Both the position numbers and the translations under genes were made by a program. Source: Lacrimispora algidixylanolytica (GTDB lineage Bacteria > Bacillota > Clostridia > Lachnospirales > Lachnospiraceae). From it: DNA of 64,000 bases. The stretch is taken from contig NZ_MCIA01000006.1 in the NCBI RefSeq assembly GCF_003609635.1, positions 145,796 to 209,795 of the forward strand. The letters run 5' to 3'. The notes under the pieces are model-generated. The model was given only the letters and a program-made list of their open reading frames with translations, did no database searches and had not been told where the DNA came from. The stretch's first letter is position 1, and each line of letters starts with the position of its first letter. Below, one piece after another: positions 26,925 through 35,818 of this stretch.

Positions 26925-27797
26925 ATGAAAAAGAAATTATTAGGTGCATTATTAGGCGTTACATTGGCAGCGGGGCTGATTGCAGGATGCAGCGCTCCAG
27001 CAAAGGAAAATTCTAATGGAGCTCAGAGCCCATCAGCAAAGGCTAGAACACTTTCTGAGATCAAAGATTCCGGTACCATAAAAATTGGTGTATTCAGCGA
27101 TAAAAATCCTTTTGGTTACGTAGATGCTAATGGAAAAATCCAGGGATATGATGTTTATTATGGAAAACGCCTTGCAAAAGATTTACTTGGAAGCGAAGAT
27201 AAGGTGGAATTCGTATACGTTGAGGCTGCTAGCCGCGTAGAATACTTAAAATCTGCTAAAGTGGATGTGATTCTTGCTAACTTTACGGTAACAGATGAGA
27301 GAAAAGATCAGGTGGATTTCGCTCTTCCTTATATGAAGGTAGCGCTTGGTGTGGTTTCCCCTGATGATAAACTCATTAAGGATGCTGCTGAATTAAACGG
27401 CAAGACCTTAATTGTAGTAAAAGGAACCACAGCAGAAACTTATTTTTCCCAAAATCATCCAGAGATCAAGCTGTTAAAGTTTGATGAGTATCAGGAAGCA
27501 TACGATGCACTTGCTGATGGAAGAGGGGATGCCTTCTCCACAGACAACACAGAAGTTCTTGCATGGGCAATTCAGAACAAAGGTTTCACAGTAGGAATTG
27601 AATCCATTGGAAATACAGATACCATCGCTGCTGCAGTTCAAAAGGGCAATACAGAGTTATTAGACTGGATCAACGAAGATATTAAGACTTTAGGCAAAGA
27701 GCAGTTCTTCCATAAGAATTTTGAAGAAACCTTAAAGCCAGTTTATGGAGATGAAATTGATCCGGAAAACTTGGTCGTTGAAGGCGGCCAGGTCTAA
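26925..27797 (+). CDS. CjaA-like cyst(e)ine-binding lipoprotein
   Basis: A 290-residue family 3 binding lipoprotein; the lipobox is LIAGC. The mature part opens with LSEIKDSGTIKIGVFSDKNP and contains GYVDANGKIQGYDVYYGKRL, EAASRVEYLKSAKVDVILAN and DFALPYMKVALGVVSPDD. By eye this is very close to Campylobacter CjaA, a cysteine-binding protein. The frame opens at 26907, but ATG 26925 has AAGGAGG upstream. It is the last gene of the importer operon, followed by a strong terminator. The Cys-codon leader at the front of the operon independently supports cyst(e)ine as the ligand. Confidence 0.88.
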   Translation: MKKKLLGALLGVTLAAGLIAGCSAPAKENSNGAQSPSAKARTLSEIKDSGTIKIGVFSDKNPFGYVDANGKIQGYDVYYGKRLAKDLLGSEDKVEFVYVEAASRVEYLKSAKVDVILANFTVTDERKDQVDFALPYMKVALGVVSPDDKLIKDAAELNGKTLIVVKGTTAETYFSQNHPEIKLLKFDEYQEAYDALADGRGDAFSTDNTEVLAWAIQNKGFTVGIESIGNTDTIAAAVQKGNTELLDWINEDIKTLGKEQFFHKNFEETLKPVYGDEIDPENLVVEGGQV

Positions 27798-27833
27798 AAA
27801 CGTAAATAAATTGATTGTTGAGAAAAATTGTTG

Positions 27834-27862
27834 GCAGGGCGTATTGACGTCCTGCTTTTTTT
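27834..27862 (+). terminator. Terminator of the cyst(e)ine importer operon
   Basis: GCAGGGCGT (27834-27842) and ACGTCCTGC (27847-27855) form a 9-bp stem with one G-T pair and a 4-nt loop, followed by seven T. Confidence 0.92.
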
Positions 27863-27870
27863 GCGTCATA

Positions 27871-27896
27871 ATAACACTGTTATATAACGGTGTTAT
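27871..27896 (+). promoter_or_regulatory. TetR-type operator palindrome
   Basis: Two 13-nt half-sites, ATAACACTGTTAT and ATAACGGTGTTAT, form a 26-bp inverted repeat with a single mismatched pair. It is positioned 26 nt before the TetR-family start codon, so autoregulation is likely. Confidence 0.8.
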
Positions 27897-27921
27897 AAAA
27901 AGAAAAAGAGAGGTGATAAGC

Positions 27922-28533
27922 GTGCCGATAAATACAACCCGTCAGCAAATATTAGAAGTGGGAAAACAGGAATTCATGGAATACGGGTATGAAGGAGCTT
28001 CCTTAAGAAGAATCGCAAAAGAGGCCTCTGTGACGACAGGTGCCATATATGGATATTTTCCCAGTAAGGAAGCGTTGTTCGATGCCTTGACAGGTGAAGC
28101 TGCTGACGAACTTTTGGAGATGTATCAGCAGTCTCATGTGGAGTTTGCCTTACTCCCTCCAGATCAGCAGGCAAAAGCACTGGATGATATTTCAGATCAA
28201 TCCGCACCTTCCATCATTAATTTTGTCTATGACAGATTTGACATATTTAAGCTTCTCTTTTTAAAGAGCAGTCCTGGCTGGTGTGACAGCTACTTAGACC
28301 AGCTAGCTCAGATTGAAGAAGCATCATGCTGGGAGTTCATGAAAGTGATGAAATCATTGGGATATAATGTTATGGAGGTTGATGCTACCTTGATCCACAT
28401 CATCTCTCGTTCCTTCTTTCTTCAGTTGTTGGAATTTGTCGCTCATGATGTGCCCAGGGAAAAAGCAAATTCTTATATGATCTCACTGGTTAAATTCCAG
28501 CATGCTGGATGGAAGAAGATTATGGGGCTTTAA
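27922..28533 (+). CDS. TetR/AcrR family transcriptional regulator
   Basis: A 203-residue repressor. The helix-turn-helix is at about residues 22-45 (GASLRRIAKEASVTTGAIYGYFPSKEALF), the classic TetR pattern, followed by a variable helical ligand domain. A longer frame begins at 27745 inside the previous gene; the GTG at 27922 with AGAGGTGA upstream and the HTH at the normal distance is the better start. A 26-bp palindrome directly upstream is its probable operator. It precedes a two-gene ABC exporter that it probably controls. The effector is unknown. Confidence 0.88.
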   Translation: MPINTTRQQILEVGKQEFMEYGYEGASLRRIAKEASVTTGAIYGYFPSKEALFDALTGEAADELLEMYQQSHVEFALLPPDQQAKALDDISDQSAPSIINFVYDRFDIFKLLFLKSSPGWCDSYLDQLAQIEEASCWEFMKVMKSLGYNVMEVDATLIHIISRSFFLQLLEFVAHDVPREKANSYMISLVKFQHAGWKKIMGL

Positions 28534-28542
28534 TGCCCCATA
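28521..28542 (+). terminator. Hairpin over the TetR stop codon
   Basis: TATGGGGC and GCCCCATA form a perfect 8-bp stem with loop TTTAAT, overlapping the stop codon. It lacks a real T-run, so it may be a weak terminator or a stabilising hairpin. Confidence 0.45.
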
Positions 28543-28610
28543 TTATTTACACATGTGATTAGTCAAAACTAACCGCACATAGCTATAATTGGTCATTTGA
28601 AAGGGGAAAA

Positions 28611-30425
28611 ATGAAAGATAAAAGTGTAATAATGACAAAGCTCCCTGATGGTAAAAAGGTCACACTCATGACCTTTGCAGGTAGTTATCGGTATTTAACT
28701 GGACTTGGCTGCATCCTGTCCGGGATCAGTACCATAGTGGGGCTTTTGCCTTATATTTATATGTGGCTTGCAGTAAAGGGAGCGATTACCAAATGGCCGG
28801 ATGTAAGAGGGAGCGGAGAGCTAGTACGATATGGTTGGCTTGCGGTAGGGGCCTCCCTTCTTGGTATGTTTGTCTATTTCCTGGCTTTGCTGTGTACTCA
28901 TTTATCCGCATTCCGTACCGCTAGGAATATGAAGACGGTTTCCATGCATCACTTGTCTAGGCTTCCAGTTGGCTATATCAAAAGCCTGGGAAGTGGAAAG
29001 ATCCGACGTATCATCGACGATGGTGCAGGCCAGACAGAAACCTTTTTGGCTCATCAGCTGCCTGATCTGGCTGGGGCGTTTATAACTCCGGTTGCAGTCC
29101 TTTTTCTACTATTTTTCTTTGACTGGAGATTTGGTTTGGTTAGTCTTTTACCAATGGCAGCAGGGCTTTGTTTTTTGACCCGCATGATGGGGCCTAATTC
29201 GGCGGAAGCCATGAAGCAGTATCAGAATGCGTTGGAAGACATGAACAATGAGGCGGTCGAGTATATAAGAGGGATACCAGTCGTAAAAACGTTCCAGCAA
29301 AGCATATTTTCTTTTAAAAACTTTCATGGAGCCATCTTGCGTTACAGAGACTGGGCGGTGAAGTATACTATAACCATGCGAATTCCCATGTGCGCCTATA
29401 CCATGAGTATCAACGGCATATTTGCCTTCTTAATTCCAGCAGGACTTCTTCTTGTGGGAGGAAAGGCAGCAGGCGCTACGAATTTAACCGTACTCCTGGA
29501 TTTGATTTTTTATATTTTGTTTACCCCAGTCTGTGTTTCTATGATGGATAAAATTATGTGGACCAGTGAAAATACCTTGAAAGCAAAGGAAGCTCTTAAC
29601 AGGGTTATGGGGATCATAAATCAGGAACCGTTAAAGGAACCAATAGATCCCAAGATTCCAGGGAATGCATCCGTGGAATTTAAAGATGTTACCTTTTCTT
29701 ACGAGAAAGAAAACGTACCAGCAATCAAAGGTGTCTCTTTTCGGATTCAGGAAGGAAATACGGTTGCTCTTGTAGGACCATCTGGTGGAGGAAAATCTAC
29801 AGTAGCCAGTCTTCTTTCCCGGTTTTATGATGTGAACAAAGGAGCGATACTGGTAGGAGGGGTGGACGTAAGAGAGATTGGGACAGAGGAATTGATGAAG
29901 AACATAAGCTTTGTGTTCCAGGATAGCCACCTGTTTAAAGATACGCTCTTAAGAAACATTCAGGCGGCTAAGCCAGGTGCTTCCATCGAGGAAGTGGAGC
30001 GGGCTATCAAGGCGGCGCGCTGTGACGACATTATAAATAAATTCCCCCAGGGGCTTAATACCCAGGTGGGAAGCAAAGGCATTTATCTGTCTGGTGGAGA
30101 ATGCCAGAGAATTGCACTAGCTAGGGCCGTCTTAAAAGATGCTCCTATCATAGTTCTTGATGAAGCCACCGCATTTGCAGATCCAGATAATGAATACCAA
30201 ATACAAAAGGCCTTTGAAACCCTGGTGAAGGGGAAAACAGTTTTAATGATTGCTCACCGCCTGTCTACGATTTGTAGGGCAGACCAGATTCTCTTAATGA
30301 ACCATGGTGAGATTGAGGAAGCAGGAACTCATGAAGAACTATTAAACAAGAAAGGCCTGTACGCAACCATGTGGAAAGATTATCAAACATCGGTTTCCTG
30401 GAAAGTAGGTGAATCATATGAGTAA
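28611..30425 (+). CDS. ABC transporter, fused membrane and ATPase domains (first subunit)
   Basis: A 604-residue half-transporter of the exporter type. Residues about 25-330 hold six membrane helices; the ATPase domain (about 350-595) has Walker A GPSGGGKST, signature LSGGECQR and Walker B IIVLDEATAFADPDNE, then the switch His in IAHRLSTI. It overlaps the second subunit by 8 nt, so a heterodimer is likely. Similar pairs are annotated as drug or siderophore-type transporters. Control by the upstream TetR protein is inferred from position. TATAAT and AGGGG precede the ATG. Confidence 0.88.
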   Translation: MKDKSVIMTKLPDGKKVTLMTFAGSYRYLTGLGCILSGISTIVGLLPYIYMWLAVKGAITKWPDVRGSGELVRYGWLAVGASLLGMFVYFLALLCTHLSAFRTARNMKTVSMHHLSRLPVGYIKSLGSGKIRRIIDDGAGQTETFLAHQLPDLAGAFITPVAVLFLLFFFDWRFGLVSLLPMAAGLCFLTRMMGPNSAEAMKQYQNALEDMNNEAVEYIRGIPVVKTFQQSIFSFKNFHGAILRYRDWAVKYTITMRIPMCAYTMSINGIFAFLIPAGLLLVGGKAAGATNLTVLLDLIFYILFTPVCVSMMDKIMWTSENTLKAKEALNRVMGIINQEPLKEPIDPKIPGNASVEFKDVTFSYEKENVPAIKGVSFRIQEGNTVALVGPSGGGKSTVASLLSRFYDVNKGAILVGGVDVREIGTEELMKNISFVFQDSHLFKDTLLRNIQAAKPGASIEEVERAIKAARCDDIINKFPQGLNTQVGSKGIYLSGGECQRIALARAVLKDAPIIVLDEATAFADPDNEYQIQKAFETLVKGKTVLMIAHRLSTICRADQILLMNHGEIEEAGTHEELLNKKGLYATMWKDYQTSVSWKVGESYE

Positions 30426-32163
30426 ATATTTACAGAGAATATTTGCACTTAGCGAACAAGGTGGGAAAGATCTGGCAAAAGCATCGGCTGCATGTGCTCT
30501 AACAAACATTGGCTTTATACTCCCTATGTCACTTTTTGTCCTTTTACTGGATCAACTTCTTAGTCCGGTCCTAGGCAAGGAAGGGCATCAGATGGGGCTT
30601 ATGGGGTATGTAGCTCTTAGCATTCTTTTTCTCCTCCTCATATTTATCCTTCAATACATTCAGTATAACAAAACCTTTCTTGCTTCCTATAAAGAAAGTG
30701 CCAATATGCGAATTCACCTGGCTGAAAAGCTTCGAAAGATTCCGCTTTCCTTTTTTGGAAAACGTGATTTATCTGATCTGACTACTACTATTATGGGGGA
30801 TTGCGCGTGGATGGAGACTGCCTTTTCCCATTTTATTCCGGAGTTAATCGGGGCGTTTGTTTCCACTGCTTTTATCGGTTTAAGCCTTATGGCTCTGGAC
30901 TGGAAAATGGGGTTATCCATGCTTTGGGTGGTTCCTGTGGCCTTTTTGCTGTCAGCCGGAATCAGGCCATTCATTGACCGGTTGGAGCGAAAGCAAAGAG
31001 GGGAACTGCTTATTGCATCCGATGGAATCCAGGAATGTATTGAGAACATCCAGGATATTAAGGCAAATAACCAAAGGGAGGATTATCTCCATGGGCTGTG
31101 CAAAAAACTAGTGGTTGCAGAATCCAATACCATTACGGTGGAAGTAATTAACGGAATACTTGTCACATCATCTCAAATGATATTAAAAATAGGAATGGCA
31201 ACCACGGTTCTTTGCGGAAGTTATCTTTTGTCTAGGCAAAAGATTGGTCTTATGACATTTATGATATTTATGATTGCGGCTACCCGTATCTATGGCCCCC
31301 TGATTGGCTGCCTTAATAATCTGTCCGCAGTATTTTCCACTATGCTTCGAGTAGAGCGAATGAGGGCCATTGATGAGCAGGAAGTACAGACAGGGGCAGA
31401 AGAGATCTCCTATGATGGTTTTGATATTGCCTTTGATCATGTGGGATTTTCCTATAACAAAGGGGAGCCGGTGTTAAAGGATGTATCCTTTCAGGCGGCC
31501 CAGGGACAGGTGACCGCTCTGGTAGGTCCCTCCGGTGGAGGAAAGAGTACGGCGGCCAGACTGGCGGCGAGATTCTGGGATTTGAATGGGGGTAAAATTA
31601 CCATTGGTGGAGTAGATGTGAGCACTGTGGATCCTGAAAGCCTTCTAAAGAACTTTTCCGTGGTATTTCAAGATGTAGTGCTGTTTAATAATACCATCAT
31701 GGAAAATATCCGCATAGGAAGGAAAGATGCCACAGACCAAGAGGTGATGGAGGCAGCCAAAGCCGCAAGGTGCGATGGCTTCATAAGCCGACTTCCAAAA
31801 GGGTACGATACAAGAATTGGGGAAAATGGCTCAGTCTTATCCGGTGGAGAGAGGCAGCGCTTATCCATTGCAAGGGCATTATTAAAAGATGCGCCTATCA
31901 TACTCCTTGATGAAGCAACGGCTTCTCTTGATGTGGAGAATGAGTCTATGGTACAGGGAGCCATCTCCAATTTGGTACGTAATAAGACCGTATTAATCAT
32001 CGCCCACCGGATGAGGACAGTTGCAAAAGCAGACCGGATCATTGTGTTAAAGGATGGTCTGGTGGCAGAGCAGGGAAGTCCAAAGGAACTATACGAAAGA
32101 AATGGAATATACCGCCATATGAATGATCTTCAAAGCCAAAGCCAGGACTGGACTCTATCCTAG
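30418..32163 (+). CDS. ABC transporter, fused membrane and ATPase domains (second subunit)
   Basis: A 581-residue partner half-transporter. Six membrane helices fall in about residues 20-315, and the ATPase domain (about 335-575) has Walker A GPSGGGKST, signature LSGGERQR, Walker B IILLDEATASLDVENE and switch His in IAHRMRTV. Both catalytic sites appear intact in both subunits. The frame opens at GTG 30409, but ATG 30418 with GTAGGTG upstream is the natural start. The gene ends just before the convergent sensor kinase. Substrate unknown. Confidence 0.88.
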   Translation: MSKYLQRIFALSEQGGKDLAKASAACALTNIGFILPMSLFVLLLDQLLSPVLGKEGHQMGLMGYVALSILFLLLIFILQYIQYNKTFLASYKESANMRIHLAEKLRKIPLSFFGKRDLSDLTTTIMGDCAWMETAFSHFIPELIGAFVSTAFIGLSLMALDWKMGLSMLWVVPVAFLLSAGIRPFIDRLERKQRGELLIASDGIQECIENIQDIKANNQREDYLHGLCKKLVVAESNTITVEVINGILVTSSQMILKIGMATTVLCGSYLLSRQKIGLMTFMIFMIAATRIYGPLIGCLNNLSAVFSTMLRVERMRAIDEQEVQTGAEEISYDGFDIAFDHVGFSYNKGEPVLKDVSFQAAQGQVTALVGPSGGGKSTAARLAARFWDLNGGKITIGGVDVSTVDPESLLKNFSVVFQDVVLFNNTIMENIRIGRKDATDQEVMEAAKAARCDGFISRLPKGYDTRIGENGSVLSGGERQRLSIARALLKDAPIILLDEATASLDVENESMVQGAISNLVRNKTVLIIAHRMRTVAKADRIIVLKDGLVAEQGSPKELYERNGIYRHMNDLQSQSQDWTLS

Positions 32164-32189
32164 GCATAAAAGTGGGCTATGGGCCGTTT

Positions 32190-33980
32190 TCAAACCGGAT
32201 TTTCTGGTATCTCAATTCGGATGCTGTTTTTTAAGTATGGAATGCTGGTAAATGTTATCTCCACAAGATCCCCATAGCAGGTATGGAGTCTTTTATAAAT
32301 ATTGTGAAGGCCAAAATGGTCTTTAAATTCAGGATCTTCCGCTCTCATAAGAGCGGAAGCCTTTTTAATATCAATGCCATTTCCGTTGTCTGAAACCTCA
32401 ATCTGCATCCGGTTGTCCCCAACAGGGGTTATTTCAATGGTGATCTGAGGCGGAACCGGTTCGAATCCGTTTGCAAAACCTTTAAAACCATGCTTAATAC
32501 AGTTTTCGGCAAGGGGCTGTAAAAGCACCTTCATAATCATTACATTTTTTAGGGAAGGGTGGATTTCAGCGTTAAATTGTATGCCAGAAGCCGAATGCCG
32601 GTTCATAATTTCCATATATAAGGTGACGTGTTCCACTTCCTTTTCTATGGTTACAAATGACTTTCCAACGCTCAGCGTGGTCCGCAGATACCGTCCAAGG
32701 CTTTCAAGCATGCCACCGGCTGTCTGCTCATGCCCATTTAAAACTTGAAAATGAATGCATTCCAGGGTATTGTAAAGAAAATGTGGGTTAATCTGTTCAG
32801 ACAACATCTGAATTTCTGCCTGGGCCTTTTTTCGTTCCTCTTCCTTGATTTGTTTAAGCTGTAGTTGAATGGTGTCGTACATCCGGTTCAACTGGACACC
32901 TAAAAGGCTGATTTCGTCTGTATGGGAAAATTCAATTTTTTCTTCATAAGATTTGTCATTGATTCGTCCGATGATTTTCCCCAGGACTTTTATATTCTTT
33001 GTCAAAAGGTTGGAGAGGGCCAAGGAAAGAAGGGCAGCGGCTAGGAAGCAGGCCAGCCACACCAGTATAAAAAAAGAACGAAGCTCCTTGATGTCTCCGA
33101 TTAAAGCAGACTTCTTTGTCAAATGAATAACTTTTAAGTTGCAAAAAGGAACCGATTCCTTCGTAATTAAAAGCTGATCCTTCCCCATTCTGACGCTTCC
33201 GTCTGACGTGGTGTTCTCTTTCTGGACCCAGTCTTTTACTTCCCTCAGAAATGCATCCGGGTATTGATCCTTTACGATATCCAGAGGATATCCGTTTTCA
33301 TCAGCCAGGTACATGCAATAAGTATAACGATTTGACATTCGTTCAAAGTAAGCACGTATCTGTGTGGTATCAATCATGAGGATGAAGCGTGCCTTGCGGT
33401 TTCCTGGCTTATCTTGGTAAATCAGGCTGCCGGAGGTTACATTGGAGGAAACCGGATAGCAAATTGGAATGATGCCTCCCTGGCCAAAGGTTAAGTTCTG
33501 ACGGTTGGGCAATACCGTTATGCGTGATGAAGCCCAGATATCCTCAGGGAAAAGTTCAGAAAAGTGATTGGTGATGCCCAGAGAAGAGGGGCTGAATACA
33601 ATATTATCCTCTCCGCAAATAAGGACATTACTTACCAGATCGTGATTTTGCAGGAATGGCTCAGTCAGCGCTATGGCGCCGGAAAAGTATTTGGCATATC
33701 CTGTAAAATTCCGGTTGTTAATATCATATATCATGCTAGGAAAAGGAGCGTTTACCAAAAGGTGGTTGGTAGCGGTGGAAAGAGAGGTTAGCTGAGAAGA
33801 AAGTGAGGATCCAGCCATATGGACAGAGCTTTCTGCTTTTTTCATTACCTCGGTGGTGTTTCTCTTATAAAAATAAGAATAGGAGAGCTGGCCTATGAGA
33901 AAGAGAGCTACAGAGGTAATGAAAATCATTACAGTCAGCAACTGGTAACGGACCTTTAAATTGGCAAACCGTCTGATCAT
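32190..33980 (-). CDS. YesM-type sensor histidine kinase
   Basis: A 596-residue membrane kinase. A first membrane helix lies at about residues 15-35, a large extracellular sensor spans about 40-290, and a second helix spans about 300-325. HAMP follows, then the His_kinase domain with the phosphorylated His in EQINPHFLYNTLECIH and the ATPase part with ENCIKHGF and SDNGNGID. This is the LytS/YesM architecture that senses carbohydrates or cell-wall conditions. Its end overlaps the response regulator by 4 nt and both are transcribed away from the adjacent sugar-importer operon, which they probably control. Confidence 0.92.
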   Translation of the reverse strand: MIRRFANLKVRYQLLTVMIFITSVALFLIGQLSYSYFYKRNTTEVMKKAESSVHMAGSSLSSQLTSLSTATNHLLVNAPFPSMIYDINNRNFTGYAKYFSGAIALTEPFLQNHDLVSNVLICGEDNIVFSPSSLGITNHFSELFPEDIWASSRITVLPNRQNLTFGQGGIIPICYPVSSNVTSGSLIYQDKPGNRKARFILMIDTTQIRAYFERMSNRYTYCMYLADENGYPLDIVKDQYPDAFLREVKDWVQKENTTSDGSVRMGKDQLLITKESVPFCNLKVIHLTKKSALIGDIKELRSFFILVWLACFLAAALLSLALSNLLTKNIKVLGKIIGRINDKSYEEKIEFSHTDEISLLGVQLNRMYDTIQLQLKQIKEEERKKAQAEIQMLSEQINPHFLYNTLECIHFQVLNGHEQTAGGMLESLGRYLRTTLSVGKSFVTIEKEVEHVTLYMEIMNRHSASGIQFNAEIHPSLKNVMIMKVLLQPLAENCIKHGFKGFANGFEPVPPQITIEITPVGDNRMQIEVSDNGNGIDIKKASALMRAEDPEFKDHFGLHNIYKRLHTCYGDLVEITFTSIPYLKNSIRIEIPENPV

Positions 33981-35602
33981 TGGCGGCTCCTTTCTTCTAA
34001 CGTATACTGTTTTTGAAAATCCGTAGGCGTAAGTCCGGTTCTTGCCTTAAATGCTCGGCTGAATGAACGGTAATCTTCATAGCCCAGTAGTATAGAAACC
34101 TCGCTGGGAGAGTGTTCAGCAAACTTTAGCTGTTCCTGGGCATAGTTAATCTTTAAATCCAGAGTATAGTCCCTAAAATTCAACTGAGTTTTGTTCTTAA
34201 AATAAGTACTGAAATAGCTTTTGCTTAAGCCCAGATAAGTGCATACATCCTCAGTTCTTGGATTTTTTAACAGATTCTTATTAATATAATCAATCGCTTT
34301 TTCGATCAAAGGGTCACTTTTTACTGCCCGGTTTACGGATAATTCATCGGCAAATGCGCAGAGAATCCGGCACATAAAGTTTCTGATCTCATCAAGTGAG
34401 TTTAAACTCTGCAAGGTGGCAAAAGAGTTGCCGGTATAGCTTTTTGGCATCCCATCTAAATATTTGGATAGCTGGCTTTGTAAAGTAATTACCAGATAAT
34501 TGCACATGCTAAAGAGATAGGAAGGCGGAGGCGCAGGTGTGTTTAAAAGCTGGTCTAAATACCCATTTAAATTTGACCGGATATCCTCTGGATTATCCCT
34601 TAAAATGGCATCCAGAATATCATTTCCAGGCATGATGATGGGCGGCTGATCCATATTAAACTCTCCAGATTCCAATACAGGACCTGCTTTGGGATAGATA
34701 TGCCAGGTAATGGTTTGTCTTGCATCTTTAAAGGAGGCAGGTAAGCCTAAGAGGGAAGGAACAGGCTGTCCGATTGCCGCCGCAATCTGGATTTTTCCTT
34801 CCGCTTCCGTTCTCATTTGTATATGAGTTGCTAGTGTTTCTTTCAGGGTACTGCCATCCGGAGTTGTGAATGGTAAATTCACCAGCAACAGAAGTCCAGT
34901 CGGAGGATACTCTGCTGTCAGCAGGGAAGAGCCGGTTAAAGATTGCTCCAGGGAGTTCTTTAATTTAATAAGGCAAAGACTGGTTTCTGGTAATTCCTCA
35001 CCGCCTGGATTTGATGAAAACGCCTGGATTAAAACGATACAGCTCTCCTTATCCCGTATCGGAAGAGAGTAATCCTGGATTACCTTTTCCAGTTCCGCAC
35101 TGGATAAATCCCCTCTTAAAAGCTGGGGGATCAAATTGGATTTCTGTATGGAGATCTGGGCATTCCTCAGCTTATAAAGGGTGGAAAGCCTGTCACTGTG
35201 AATGTCCCTTCTGCTCAGGATATCCTCTTTAAGGCTTAAGATCAGTTCGGTCAGTTCCTTTATGGAGATTGGTTTTAAAAGGTATTCCTTTACCCCGTAT
35301 TTAATCGCTGATTTAGCATATTCGAATTCATCATACCCGCTTAATATAACAAAGGAACAATCAAATTGCTCCTTTTTGGCTCTTCGTACCAGTTCAAGAC
35401 CGCTCATTCCAGGCATCTGAATGTCAGTTATTACGATATCCGGCTCATAGTAGCGGATTTTATCCAAAGCCTCGGCACCGTTTGCAGCAGTGCCGATGAC
35501 AGAGATACCATAGTCTTCCCATGGAATAATAGAACGCAGGCCAGAGCGAATATCAGCTTCATCATCTACGATTAGAAGCGTAATAGTTGGAAATGGGTTC
35601 AT
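33977..35602 (-). CDS. YesN-type response regulator, AraC family output
   Basis: A 541-residue regulator. The receiver domain occupies residues 1-125, with the phosphoacceptor Asp in YYEPDIVITDIQMPGMSG and Lys in KYGVKEYLLKPISIKEL. A long middle region follows, then an AraC-type pair of helix-turn-helix motifs at the C-terminus (AIDYINKNLLKNPRTEDVC, and the family phrase LLGYEDYRSFSRAFKARTG). It is the cognate partner of the overlapping YesM-type kinase. It faces a 215-nt divergent region before the sugar-binding protein gene, where it most likely binds. Confidence 0.92.
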   Translation of the reverse strand: MNPFPTITLLIVDDEADIRSGLRSIIPWEDYGISVIGTAANGAEALDKIRYYEPDIVITDIQMPGMSGLELVRRAKKEQFDCSFVILSGYDEFEYAKSAIKYGVKEYLLKPISIKELTELILSLKEDILSRRDIHSDRLSTLYKLRNAQISIQKSNLIPQLLRGDLSSAELEKVIQDYSLPIRDKESCIVLIQAFSSNPGGEELPETSLCLIKLKNSLEQSLTGSSLLTAEYPPTGLLLLVNLPFTTPDGSTLKETLATHIQMRTEAEGKIQIAAAIGQPVPSLLGLPASFKDARQTITWHIYPKAGPVLESGEFNMDQPPIIMPGNDILDAILRDNPEDIRSNLNGYLDQLLNTPAPPPSYLFSMCNYLVITLQSQLSKYLDGMPKSYTGNSFATLQSLNSLDEIRNFMCRILCAFADELSVNRAVKSDPLIEKAIDYINKNLLKNPRTEDVCTYLGLSKSYFSTYFKNKTQLNFRDYTLDLKINYAQEQLKFAEHSPSEVSILLGYEDYRSFSRAFKARTGLTPTDFQKQYTLEERSRQ

Positions 35603-35818
35603 ATTGTCTCCTTTCTATAGTAAATCACTGAAAGTAAAAATGATTATAGCATTGTGCACAATCAAAAGCAAGGCAGATGTAGGTTATATGTCGATTTCAA
35701 AAAAAGTGTGACATAAATAGTAAAAAATGTGGTGTAAAAATGTAGCAAAATACATTATGATGTGTTTATCAAAAAGATAAGACGGATTAAGATGTAACAA
35801 ATCAAAAGGAGGAATGTT

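Noticed and set aside
27745..27921. N-terminal extension of the TetR regulator
   Set aside because: It would run through the upstream gene's end, a strong terminator and the operator. GTG 27922 has a ribosome site and puts the helix-turn-helix at the normal distance.
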